Assembly: GCA_964247055.1 (NCBI GenBank)
Contig: OZ176051.1
Coordinates: forward strand, 13,702,001-13,766,000
DNA from: Paragordius varius
Lineage: Eukaryota > Nematomorpha
Direction: 5' to 3'
DNA: 64,000 nt
Shown here: positions 24,701 to 33,760 of the stretch, in pieces
How positions within the stretch are numbered: position 1 is the stretch's first letter
How the letters are laid out: each line of letters begins with the position of its first letter
Notes under the pieces: model-generated
Database searches by the model: none
The model's input: only the letters and a program-made list of their open reading frames with translations
What the model was told of the DNA's origin: nothing
Translations under genes and position numbers: made by a program

Positions 24701-26193
24701 GAATTGGTTAAAATTTAGAAATATCTATATTATTTAATTTAATTTACCTTTTCATCCTTCAGGCAATACAATTTGCGATTTGTCAATTTGAAATAACGTT
24801 TTTGCCAACGCTAAATATGTAAAAATACGTACTGTAAAAATCCAAATTATACAACATAAAAATATAAAGACAAATATTTTTATTTAAAAGATAACCATAC
24901 TTTTTAAACCCTTAATTTTACTCATTTAAGCTATTTAGTTACAATTGTAAAATATAGAAATGATTGTGTTAGTAATATATATCTCTATTTTAGACTTGGC
25001 CATTTAAAACAATGAGCTACATTGAAATAAATTAAAATTTAAAAAGTAAGGTTGTCTTTTGAAAAAAATATTTGTCTTTAAATTTTTTTGTCCGTACAAT
25101 TTTTATTGTGTGTTACACCACATTTTCTATTACTAAACTGCGTAGATAAGGATGTAATCAATTTTGTTTTTTTGTCAGATGAGGTTTTTCGATATACATT
25201 CGATAAAAGTATAATTTAGACTTAATAACTCTACCTTTTATGACAACAAGAGCTAGTCTAATATAAAGGACATTCACAATAAAATGGAAAGTATTTCAAA
25301 CAATTTTTTATTGCCTTTATGGGTCCTACATTGGCTTTCCCCACATACTTAACACTTTATTTGGGATACCTTTGAATAATTTTCAAGATATATTTAGGCA
25401 TGTACTATTACAAATGATTACAAGATAACCCTTTGTCATATTTATAGGCATAAATTATATCTTAACTGTATCAATAATAAGAGTAGTTTACTTTTTTAAT
25501 TTTCGCACTACTTCTTGATTAAAGTCGTGTTTTGTATAGTTTACCTTACAGATAAGTTGTGAATTACTACTATTTTAAAAGTAAAACATTTACTTAAATT
25601 TCTTAACCTAATTTTGGATTTCATCACAAAAACATTAAGCACACACGCTACGCTTTTATTAATTTATCACATAAAAATTAAATATCAATTTTGAGACAAT
25701 AATTGTCAAAATCTTAAATAATTTAAGTGGGGAAAGCAAGAAATCCGAAGAAAATTACTTAAAATATTAAGATTTCGTTTGGTCTTGGGGCGCCAATTAG
25801 ACCTATAAAACAAATGGCCCTTATTTTGATTATCTAATTTTTTTCTAATCCACTATATCTACTAATTAGTTTTTTATATTAATTTCAATTATATTTTTTC
25901 TAACCCTTTGCGGGGTACAAAATATTCTTTGTACTTAGTAATATTTACATTTATGTATTTTCACAGCAAGAGGTAATTCAATATGCAAAAATTTTTATGG
26001 TTTCTTATCATTCCAATCTTTTAACTACAAATACAATACGTTGTGAATTTAAGACCCTCGTATATTACATTTTAGTTAGTTCAAAGTAAGAAAATTTTTT
26101 TACGTGAAATGATTTAGTCGATTGTCTATGCAAGTAACCTTCTTTGATGGTGTTAGAGCCGTTGATAGAATAACTCTTATTCAATAATACCAT
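8093..26193 (-). CDS. DGKD/DGKH-like: Type II diacylglycerol kinase (delta/eta class), 5' and central part, 18 exons
   Basis: Phosphorylates diacylglycerol to phosphatidic acid at membranes, ending DAG signalling. Exons on the minus strand, in order: 26193-26104, 24810-24748, 16589-16506, 16116-16000, 15898-15769, 14297-14191, 13695-13567, 12943-12738, 12568-12346, 11838-11756, 11587-11479, 11387-11248, 10998-10391, 10064-9961, 9875-9488 (or -9455), 9192-9073, 8887-8735, 8188-8093. Every junction keeps phase; about 983 residues. Domain order PH, C1, C1, kinase and the sequence around each is that of vertebrate DGK delta/eta. The start ATG at 26193 lies in ACCATCATGG with an in-frame stop just upstream. 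The accessory and SAM domains of the family are absent here, and the last exon ends at a GT in phase 1, so the gene most likely continues past base 1. The linker after the kinase core is longer than in the human enzyme. Family assignment is near certain; exact ends of the last linker exons are inferred. Confidence 0.93.
10213..10282. repeat. TA-dinucleotide microsatellite in a kinase intron
   Basis: About 70 bp of TA repeats, interrupted once by GTATTG, within the 326-bp intron between exons 13 and 14. Confidence 0.95.
11248..12568 (-). CDS. DGKD/DGKH-like: Kinase gene exons 9-12: catalytic domain
   Basis: Exon 9 (12568-12346) ends with [14 protein letters not shown], the first strand of the DAGK catalytic fold. 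Exon 10 (11838-11756) has [15 protein letters not shown]. Exon 11 (11587-11479) holds the glycine-rich nucleotide-binding motif [14 protein letters not shown]. Exon 12 (11387-11248) has [16 protein letters not shown] followed by [14 protein letters not shown]. All known signature elements are present and in frame, so the enzyme is probably active. The exon 9/10 junction is exceptional: homology places the splice after the CAG codon at 12346, where the intron starts with GC instead of GT. The intron between them (11839-12345) carries a hAT MITE. Confidence 0.95.
11865..12268. mobile_element. hAT-type MITE (family M, copy c) in the kinase catalytic intron
   Basis: Ends TAGGGGTATCCAACACAAAT and, inverted, CTGTGGCGTCTAGCACAAAT. 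Flanked by TATTAAAT on the left and TTTTAAAT on the right, a 7/8 match typical of an 8-bp hAT target duplication. 404 bp, no coding. It starts only 27 bp from the boundary of exon 10 (11838), in the same intron that begins with a non-standard GC donor. Open frames within it (12094-12285) are not genes. Confidence 0.75.
12738..15898 (-). CDS. DGKD/DGKH-like: Kinase gene exons 5-8: tandem C1 zinc fingers
   Basis: Two cysteine-rich C1 domains. C1a is split between 15898-15769 and 14297-14191: HNW, CNVC, CEIC, CHRRC and NNCKW supply the usual His/Cys zinc ligands. C1b is split between 13695-13567 and 12943-12738: [22 protein letters not shown] and a final [18 protein letters not shown] and [16 protein letters not shown] are close to the corresponding stretches of vertebrate DGK delta/eta, which separates this gene from the other DGK classes. 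Exon 8 then continues into a hydrophilic spacer before the kinase domain and ends in phase 2 at TCGGG/GT (12738). C1 domains in this class are thought to help membrane or substrate contact; function here is by family. Confidence 0.93.
13100..13146. repeat. TA-dinucleotide microsatellite
   Basis: About 45 bp of uninterrupted TA repeat in the intron between exons 7 and 8 of the kinase gene. Confidence 0.95.
13270..13541. mobile_element. hAT-type MITE (family M, copy d)
   Basis: Ends CAGCGGTGTCTGACA and, inverted, CAGGGGTGTCTAACA. Flanks GTTTAAAA and ATATAAAA agree at 6 of 8 positions. 272 bp inside the intron between kinase exons 7 and 8. A minus-strand frame (13202-13384) inside it is a shadow. 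Confidence 0.65.
14424..14992 (+). mobile_element. Short non-autonomous Helitron, both ends present
   Basis: Begins TCTATATATTTATAAAAATG directly after an A and ends with a short hairpin (GCTGCGTAGTAGC), 12 nt and CTAG before a T: the Helitron signature of A/TC...CTAG/T insertion without target duplication. 569 bp, no coding. It lies in kinase intron 5 on the strand opposite the gene. A second stem-loop (AGTCCGAAGGACTT) lies 20 bp further inside. Confidence 0.9.
16000..26193 (-). CDS. DGKD/DGKH-like: Kinase gene exons 1-4: N-terminus and PH domain
   Basis: Four exons code for a PH domain starting about residue 14. Exon 1 (26193-26104, 30 codons) gives the start and [17 protein letters not shown]; exon 2 (24810-24748, 21 codons) gives [19 protein letters not shown]; exon 3 (16589-16506, 28 codons) gives the DEIEIYK strand and NMNNSF; exon 4 (16116-16000, 39 codons) ends the domain with the C-terminal helix [14 protein letters not shown]. 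All four start and end in phase 0. The same order is seen in DGK delta (KEG, RRYFKL, VNNSF, DNRKEMEDW). The PH domain is expected to bind phosphoinositides and direct the enzyme to membranes. Intron 2 is 8.2 kb and full of transposons, so exons 1 and 2 are easy to miss in an ORF scan; the match of three short conserved pieces with consistent phase makes chance unlikely. Confidence 0.9.
16590..18767. repeat. Right part of kinase intron 2 with foldback-family Q pieces and a TA microsatellite
   Basis: Contains decayed pieces of a dispersed repeat (family Q) at about 17280-18420: GGTAATAGCTCC..TCGAAAAATCGCAATATGCG (near 17410) and TCCTGATGAAATATATATTA followed by GCATCATGTTGC (near 17598). The same words recur at 27600, 47400, 48420 and 56500. 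A TA microsatellite fills 18731-18767. The frame at 17364-17585 is part of the repeat and not a gene. Confidence 0.6.
18731..18767. repeat. TA-dinucleotide microsatellite
   Basis: Abuts the 3' end of the Helitron at 18768-20831. TA repeats translate as an alternating Ile/Tyr run in the frame 18691-18873, which is not a gene. Confidence 0.95.
18768..20831 (-). mobile_element. Helitron (non-autonomous), long form, in kinase intron 2
   Basis: On the minus strand it begins TCTATATATTATAAAAATGG at 20831 after an A, and ends near 18768 with CAGCCCGAGATTTACTA, where the CTAG has been blurred into the adjoining TA microsatellite. 2.06 kb. The interior has the same subrepeats as the element at 5506-7187 (TAGTGGCGCAGTTTTTGACG near 19374, ATGGTGGCGCAGTTGTAGGC near 19988, GACGGGGCTGTTTTTAGCGG near 20308). 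A run of 15 G lies near 20671. No Rep/helicase. Small frames here are shadows. Confidence 0.85.
20832..22184. other. Intronic AT-rich stretch with a family Q fragment
   Basis: No exon signal. 21280-21340 (GAATTTTCGATATGGAGTAA followed by TTAACACAATT) is an inverted fragment of the family Q repeat. The rest is simple AT-rich sequence. Confidence 0.4.
22185..22715. mobile_element. Non-autonomous TIR element, family R, copy B (inverted to copy A)
   Basis: Left end ATTCATTTCAGTCCTCCGAT TCGAATTGGGG and right end CCCCAATTCGAATCG then, a few bases on, AAATGAAT: an inverted pair that extends beyond the core. Interior words shared with 1625-2180 in reverse orientation. Lies in kinase intron 2. Confidence 0.55.
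22737..22928. mobile_element. Tc1/mariner-type MITE, 192 bp, near-perfect hairpin
   Basis: Starts CAGTATGAGTAAGTATA and ends with its reverse complement; the inverted repeats of about 65 bp (through TTGCCAAATAGCATAT) leave only a short loop. Flanked on both sides by TA, the target duplication of the Tc1/mariner superfamily. No coding. In kinase intron 2. Confidence 0.85.
22931..24747. other. Rest of kinase intron 2, no recognised feature
   Basis: AT-rich. An open frame of 61 codons on the minus strand (23110-23295, containing [19 protein letters not shown]) is the only protein-like sequence; I recognise no family and see no convincing splice sites. A G-rich run (GGGGGAGGGGGG) lies near 24084. 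Confidence 0.35.
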
Positions 26194-27280
26194 GATGGTT
26201 TAATAATATCTCAATAGTTTGAATATTAATGGAGTAATTTTAGATAGATTAAATCTGTTCATCGAATAGGTGCATTAATATGTGTGTAGCATTATTCGTT
26301 TTTTTGAAGGATTCAATATTAAACTATTTCTTTTTTCTCTGGTACGTCATCAACGTGAATGTACATCGAAAAATTCCCCCGAGAATTAAATTGATTGCCT
26401 AAAATATATATATCTATAAATATTTGTTGCAAAATACAGTAAAGACGAATGTTGATGTTAATTTTCGCCCCCAAGAAAATCAATAAAAGTTAATATAAAT
26501 AAATTAAATTAGAGTTTAAAAAGTATTAAAAATATCAAATGTAAAACTGCAGAAGAAAATATTTGGTTATGTTATATGATTTTTGATATTAGATTTCTTT
26601 AAAGAGTTTGGTGAGGTAAAAAATATAATTTTAATTAAAAAGAAAAAGCCATAATGTTAAAAAAATAGGCTAACCTATAATTCACTATTGAATTTTAAAT
26701 TTGCTGCTTTAAAATGAAACAAAAATCTAGGGTTATGTTTAATAATATATGAATATTTATAAGCATTTTTGAAAACCATTAGTGATACTAGAATATTAGC
26801 GAATATACAAAGGGTTAGAATAAATTATAATACAATTTCGCTGAAAGCTGTATAAAAAACGTGCAGCACATATATACATATAATTAAATTAAAAAAAATA
26901 TGCGTAAATAGGATGAAAAAAAATATTAAATATAAATAAATAAAGAAAAATTTTAAATTTATGATTAATTGGAAAATATTTTTATATATATATAAATAGA
27001 TATAGATAATTTTTCATGCACGAAATTAAGAGGAAGAAAAAGGAATATTATTGGAAAGAAAAGTTCACGATTGATGTATGCCTAAAGCGCAAATGTTTGA
27101 AATCTAATCAATTCATCAATAAAATATTTGTTGTCAATTATATTGGTGACCCTTACCGGAACCGTGGTGAAAAAGGATTTATTTTTAAAATAATAATGAT
27201 TTTGTAGTAAAATGCTTGATAATTAAAAGTTTAATTATGTAGTTCAAGTGTTACTATTTTAAAATAAATTATGTTGGCAT
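26194..27280. other. Upstream flank of the kinase gene
   Basis: Should hold the promoter or a 5' untranslated exon of the kinase gene, but no reliable motif stands out. A 63-codon plus-strand frame (27016-27207) begins with a lysine-rich stretch (MHEIKRKKKEYYWKEKF); it has no recognisable domain and is not called as a gene. Confidence 0.35.
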
Positions 27281-27284
27281 TACT

Positions 27285-27636
27285 TACACTGTGTACAAAA
27301 AAAGGGTTAACATAAATTTATTTTTTCATGAGATAGCTTATGACCAGTGAATTCATATGCCGCAAATTTAATAACGACTTAATATTAAAATATAGAAAGA
27401 AAATATTAGGCATAAAAATTAAGGATAATTATGACAAAAAAAATAATAATAAAACTTGAGATATTATGATTTATTAATTTCAGATAATTACAATTCATAA
27501 ATACACTGAAATATATAGTTAGGGTAATGTGACCAAATATTTTAAACTTTGACGCAGTACAAAATTAAAACATACTTTGCCTGTTTACACCATCGATGTG
27601 GTGTATTACACAGTTTCCACAAAAAAGATCCTGATG

Positions 27637-27684
<48 letters not shown>

Positions 27685-29725
27685 TAATAGGAAAATAACA
27701 GGATTATCATGGTGCTTTTGGTTTCAATCTTTCTTTACGAGTTACTAAAGAAATTTAACACTTTTGTGGTAAGTGCTTCGTATATAATTGCAAAAGGTGC
27801 GCAATTTTTTCAAATATATTTTTTTGTGAATTTAAATGCTTTATTACAAAAAATATCATTAAAATATAACATAAACTACATATAAAAAGCAAAACAATAT
27901 TTAAAATTTTAAATTTTTAGAAAGCAAAACAATATTTAAAATCTTATGGGCTCTGAAAGTCCCACATTTTTTGGCCTTTTAATATGGATTGTTTTTTTAA
28001 AATAAAGGCAAAATTCCGACATTGTTTAATAATTTTAACTATATGCTAAATTTTGATATCAACTGACTATATTTTTAAAAAATGGTTAATTAAAAATTTA
28101 ATTTTTAGCAAAATTTTGTTGAAGCATACTTCATACTATTTTGAGCATGATGTATAAACGGTTTAGATGTTATAACACTTTATATATTAAATTCGATAAT
28201 GCTAATTTCATCATCGAATTAATTAGAAAAAGGGTTTAATATATCTTAAAGCGTTATACAGTTTCCATTATGCTTCATAATAGTTAGAAATCTTCAACAA
28301 AAAATCTCCAATTTGTTAATGCAAAAAAATAAGAAAACTAATAAAAATTAAAGTTTGGGAAAAAAATTAAGAAATATCATACCTTCCACTTAATAAATAT
28401 AAACTTAAAAAACTCTTAATTTTTTAATACGAAACAGGTTATTTCAAAATCATACACTATATATAATATTAAATAATATGTTACAGGAATACAATATATA
28501 TAATATTCCTTTGATAATTAAAACAAAAATGAACTTTCTAAACCTGATCAAACATTTACAATTCGAGCAGAAAAAAAATAAAAAAAAGGCCAATTTCTTT
28601 ACAAATTATGGGGTTATTATTACAGAGGGTACTATATTAAATTTTAAATAATTTTTATGAATAAATTAAAAGTAATATATATATTTATAAAAAATTTATT
28701 TTTTTTATAATTTCAAAAAGCAGTACAGAAGTGGGCTCAGTACAGGCGCAATTTTTTTTGAAAACCCAGTACTGTGCTGCAAACAGCCTATCTGGTCACA
28801 TTAAGTTAGGATATTTATTAAAGCTCAGATCAAAAAATCGCGTTTTCCTTTTAACATATTTAAAAACAAAAATCTTTTATGAAATATCAAAATATTTTTT
28901 TTATTTACCTAAACTCACTAATAAAATAAACTTCATATTTTATTCAGTAAAACATATATATCAAAATAAAACTAAAAATCTTTTTATTATTTTTTCATTT
29001 TTTTGTCACTCATAAGTCTATAAAAAAACATATTGTTTTATTTTGGAATCTTACATGAGCGGGAATAAAGTAAATAAAATTAAACAAAATAGGATTTTGA
29101 AGAAGGAAATATCAACCAACAATCTCTACAAATCACTGTTTTAAGACAATTTATTCGGATATGTACGGATTTTATTTCACTACTTTTAATCCTATTTCGT
29201 TTATTTTTATATACTTTGATATTCCCTCTCATGTAAGATTTAAAAATAAAATAATAAACTTTTTATACATTCATAAACCAGACGACAAAATATTGAAAAA
29301 AATAGTATTTTTATTATGATATAAAAATTTTACTGAATAAAATATGAATTTTAATTTAATAGTGTTGCTAGTAAATAATTATAAATATTTTAATAAAGTT
29401 TTATTGAAAAAAAGTACTTTAACTATGTTGAAATAAAAATGCTTTTTTATCTGAGTTCTAAAAATACCTTAACCATATAATTTTAAGCTATTTATATATT
29501 GAAAATATCTCCTAAAATCAAAATAAACCATAATATCTCAACTTTCATAATTTTTGAATTTTCTTTAATTATCTTTAATTTTCACTTTTTGCCCAATTTC
29601 CATTGTCTCTCAATATTTCAATACTAAGTTGTCACAAATTAGAATTTTTGCGGCAAATGAATTCGTTGATCATAAGCTTCAAATTAATAAAAAAATTTTC
29701 CACATAGTGTTAGTATCATCAAAAT
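27285..29725. mobile_element. Foldback (long inverted repeat) element, family P, with a family Q element nested in it
   Basis: The outer left arm (GAGATAGCTTATGACCAGTG then AATTCATATGCCGCAAA, 27336-27370) returns inverted at 29648-29690 (TTTGCGGCAAATGAATTCG then TTGATCATAAGC). The inner right half mirrors around about 29130 (TTACATGAGCGGGAAT near 29050 against ATTCCCTCTCATGTAA near 29221). Between about 27590 and 28720 sits a second palindromic element of family Q with a TA microsatellite (27640-27681). The uninterrupted relative lies at 54785-55865. No coding; the 94-codon frame at 28731-29015 is part of the repeat. Confidence 0.7.
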
Positions 29726-31325
29726 ATACTTACTCTAAATTATATTTGTGTATAAATGTTCACATTCAATGAATCTAAAAAATTATACGTTACTTTAGGT
29801 CTCCGGAAAAAAAATTCCATTTTGTAAACTTTTTTTATTAAAAAAATATTTAAGACTGTTTGGATATTTCGTATTTTACGAGTAGACTTTTAAAAAGTAT
29901 TGCCGTTTCAATTAATTTTCCAGTTAGTTTCTCTTAAAAAATTCCATCATCGTTTGAACAGATTAATCTAGTTATGTTAACGTGGTTAACTTATTGACAA
30001 TTTTAAGGCCAAAAACGATAGAATTAGTTTCTAAATGCCTTTTTTGACACCTGATATACAACACCCACTTTATTGTAAGCCACTTTCACATTATTTTTGG
30101 CCAATTGGCATACTAAATGGTTGCAGATTTATCCTTCTGTAGCTTACGTTTGGCCCATCTTGGACCTTGTTAACATAAAATACGTTACTTATTTTAAATA
30201 TGACTTAAACTTTATGATTATATAATCATTGTACCTTAACGCACTTCTTCTATTGTACAACAAAAAACATACATTAATACCATGCAATATTCTGAAATAT
30301 AATTATATGGTGAATTGCTTTAGCATACGAGTCATTTAAGGTTTTCACTTTTGTGGTAAAAATCAAAAATTTAGTGCAAATTGATGATTTTTTTGGTAAA
30401 AGCTAATTAAGGTAAATTTAATATAATAAATAAGATTTAATTAATAAGATTTTAATTTAAAATATTGGTCGTTAAAAGTCTCAAAATTTCGGGTCAATTT
30501 TAAATAAAATAGAAAAGAATTCGATATTGCGCAATAAAAATTTTAATATATATAGTCAATATCTTGATAAAATATATATTTTCATAATTAAAAATGCATC
30601 AGGATTAAAGTATTACTTTTTGGGCATCATGGGTGAATTGTAAACAATATTTACACTCTTGTGCAATTGCATATCGAAAAATCGCGAAATTCATACCAAT
30701 TAGCTTCCTCAAAAAATACATTAAAATATAGTTATAAATTGTAGGCAAAATTTTAGGTGTGAAGAAATGGTTTGTTTTCAGAAAAATACTTAGTTCATAG
30801 AGAAATGCTACTTTGGTTATAAAAATTTCTGGAAATTTATATTGAAGCTTATCAGATTTTTAGTGGAAGGGATATAAAACTTAAACATTATTCTCTGTCA
30901 TTAAATGACGCTGAACATTCCAACTTGTGCATCTGGCAACTTTAGTAGATATAAAACACATTTTAGCTTATAAAAGTTCAGAGGTGATAATATTCAGTAT
31001 AACAAAATATATATTAATATATATATAAATATAATATACGTGTATCCTACCAATTATCTTTTGACTTTATATAATTATCTATTGACCCTATATAAATGAC
31101 CTTTGTTTGTATTAACTACACATATACATATATAGCATATGCGGCACAATTTATATTGCGAAAGATATTAAATTTCTATAATAAATATACACGTCTCATT
31201 TAGGGTGGTAGTTTTTTATCTTTTTTTTGTCGCGATGATTTGAATATTGAACCGTACAATATAGTAACAGTTTTGACATAAATTATATACGTCGTATTTA
31301 ATTATAAATAACATTACCTTAGATG
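29726..31325. repeat. Gene-free stretch with family Q pieces
   Basis: About 30540-30960 carries diverged family Q sequence (TATCTTGATAAAATATATAT, GCATATCGAAAAATCGCGAA, TAAAAGCTTAT). 30000-30170 has a slightly less AT-rich piece with TTGGCCAATTGGCAT, a word also found near 45935 in a transporter intron. No exon recognised. Confidence 0.4.
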
Positions 31326-33656
31326 AGTGGTACTCACCAAAAAAATTTGGGCCAAATAAAATATATTTTTTTTTCGAGGGCCATGAAGCTTATAATGGCT
31401 ACTATTCCATAGGTATTTGACACATATGATATATTTATATTCTAAATCAGCACAATGAATTTTTTGCTGATCGTATGTAAATCCAGCTAAAAACTCGTTT
31501 TGCACCATTTAGTTTAAAAAATTAAAATATTTTGATAACAACATTTATTTTGATATTGACCAATAATTTTTGATAAATTTGGTTTCGCCTCATGACAAAC
31601 CAATCTTAATACGTCGTCCATATGATCATCGGTTAAGCGATTTCTGTATGTATTCTTGACATACTTCATTTTTGAATATGCCGTCTCACACGTGTTATTT
31701 GAGGGAAAACAGTTAGGATACCTTGAGCACATTTTTTTATATTTTCATATTTACTTGGCAATCTTGCCAGAACTCTACATATCTTTCATCTCTACGATTT
31801 TCCATAAATATAACCCTTGGAATCATTTTTAAAATATACAATTCCTCAATGATATCCGCCTGATCAAAACCGAAATGCTCAAGTTGCTTAATATTGCATA
31901 TATCCATATACCATGGATTTTCAACGAATTTTAAGCAATTTTTAATATTTGTTAATTCTTGAAATCTGAATTTCATGTCATTAAATAAAAATGTTAAATG
32001 ATTATCTATTATTTAATTAATCTCGGCGGTAAATTCCATATTTTCTTGATAAATCGTTTTAAGTGTTGGAAAATATAGCAGTGTTTTATATATAAAATCT
32101 TGTCTATACATTATTAATTTTTCTTAAAAAGCAAATATTTGATTAGCAAATTGGGTTATTATTTTGCACCCTTGAAGACTTGTATTAAAAATAAGTTTAT
32201 AAGTAATGTCGCAAAGATAGGCTAAAACAGTTGATACTATTTTACTCGACAAATTCTGTTAGCTTTTATAAATAATAGAATTTTATGCCTTAACACAAAA
32301 AAATTTAATAGCTTGGCCATGCGATGTACAAAATAATATCATCAAACTCACTGTGGATATCTTTCAGAAGGGGAAACGGCGGTTGAATTCTCTGCCATGG
32401 ATGTGGTTAACTATATCTCCAACCGTTTTAATTACTGAATTGAGGTCATCTTTCACACGCGAAACAAGTTTTGCTGATGAATAAAGCAGTGAAAGGATAA
32501 AATATGAAAATTATCTTTGTTTGAGCCATTTTTTTCAATATATCATTATTTTGAAAAAAGTTTCGATAAAATCATTTCCTTTCGTGGTATCATTGGTAGA
32601 AATTTAAATATTCCTCGTTGATTATGTTTTCGTTGAAAATCTCACGAAGCGCACATTGAGGTGCTAACAAATATCAGTGAATCAATAGAAATACTAAAAT
32701 TGCTCAGAGCCAATAATGTATTGTTAAAAATATATATAGACATATCTTCAATGGTCGAGCACATGTTGAATCAGTAAGTTGAAGTTGCTTAATTTGCCTC
32801 ATGATTTGATATTTATTATGGAATTTATCAAATAAAAGTGCAACCATTTCAAATTCTTTTATTAGTTGGGAATCAGTAAACTGTTTCATGTTTTTTCCTA
32901 AAATATAGCAAATTTCATCGCTAATGTTATCCTGGGAGAACTATAGACATATAAGATTTTTCTTTCTGGTATAAATTCCTTAATCTTTTTATATTTTTCG
33001 TTTCTTTCCTCATGATTTTCTAATAATTTATGAGAATATGGGATTGTAAAATGTCTTGCAATATTGTATTTTTTTATAATTATGTTGTCCTTACACATAA
33101 GGCAGGTAACAACATCTTTATTTAAAGCGATAAATTTTTATCCCATTCTTTTTTAAAGGAGCGATTTTCATCGATTTATGTTTTTTAGCATTAGATGTCA
33201 TCCTTTGAATTTATGTTTAAAAATTATGCAAATATTTTCAAATAAATAGGAATATAATTTGAACTATGCTATAAAAAACAGGTCGAAATTTAATGATGTT
33301 GATTTAAAAAATATTTTATGGGAATGAGTTACAAAAGATGATCCATAAAATATGCTAGAACAGTGGTCAAAGGGGGACAACACCCAGCAGTGGGTATAGA
33401 AAATCTAGGGGGACGCGAGAATTAAATAATAACTAGAAATAAACTAAAGGTTAATGAGAATCTCAGGTGCAAATAATCAAGATTTATCCCGATAAAGAAA
33501 AAATGTTTTAAAGTCAGATTCAAAGATTCTATTATAATTTTAATAATAATAAAAATTTTGCTTTTTATCTTTGTTTTTGGAGAAAGGGGGAAAGGGCGCA
33601 AAATTTTTTTTAAATTTGGCGGGGCGTGAACAAAAAAAGGTTGAGTATACCTGTGC
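31326..33656 (-). mobile_element. Decayed hAT transposon with ZBED5/SCAND3-like transposase, copy 2
   Basis: Minus-strand frames in order from the right: KKYNIARHFTIPYSHKLLEN and EERNEKYKKIKEFIPERKIL (33098-32898), DSQLIKEF and FDKFHNKY (32889-32704), a helical block KNCLKFVENPWYMDICNIKQ and VEFWQDC (31976-31737), then NTYRNRLTDDHMDDVLRLVC and LSKIIGQYQNK (31732-31514). The first block is a BED-type zinc finger region, the last the C-terminal hAT dimer region. Several frames are broken. Ends: CAGTGGT-like ACTCACCAAAAAAATTTGG at 31327 and, inverted, CACAGGTATACTCAACC at 33655; no clear 8-bp duplication remains. Better preserved than copy 1 at its right end. Confidence 0.85.
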
Positions 33657-33760
33657 TGGTATCAAAAAATAATTTTTTTCGAATTTCATAACCTTAATTT
33701 ATTTTTTTCAATATTTTTTTGACTTCATGCTATTAAAAATGGAAACGGTAGAAAAAGGAA

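Noticed and set aside
27016-27207. 63-codon plus-strand frame, lysine-rich start
   Set aside because: No domain, no codon or composition contrast with its surroundings.
28731-29015. 94-codon frame with many Phe/Lys/Ile
   Set aside because: Lies in an arm of the family P foldback element; the corresponding part of the other copy is not open.
33361-33656. Separate MITE starting CAGTGGTCAAAGG within the hAT copy 2 end
   Set aside because: The right end is better explained as the terminal repeat of the whole hAT element; flanking 8-mers match at only 6 of 8 positions.
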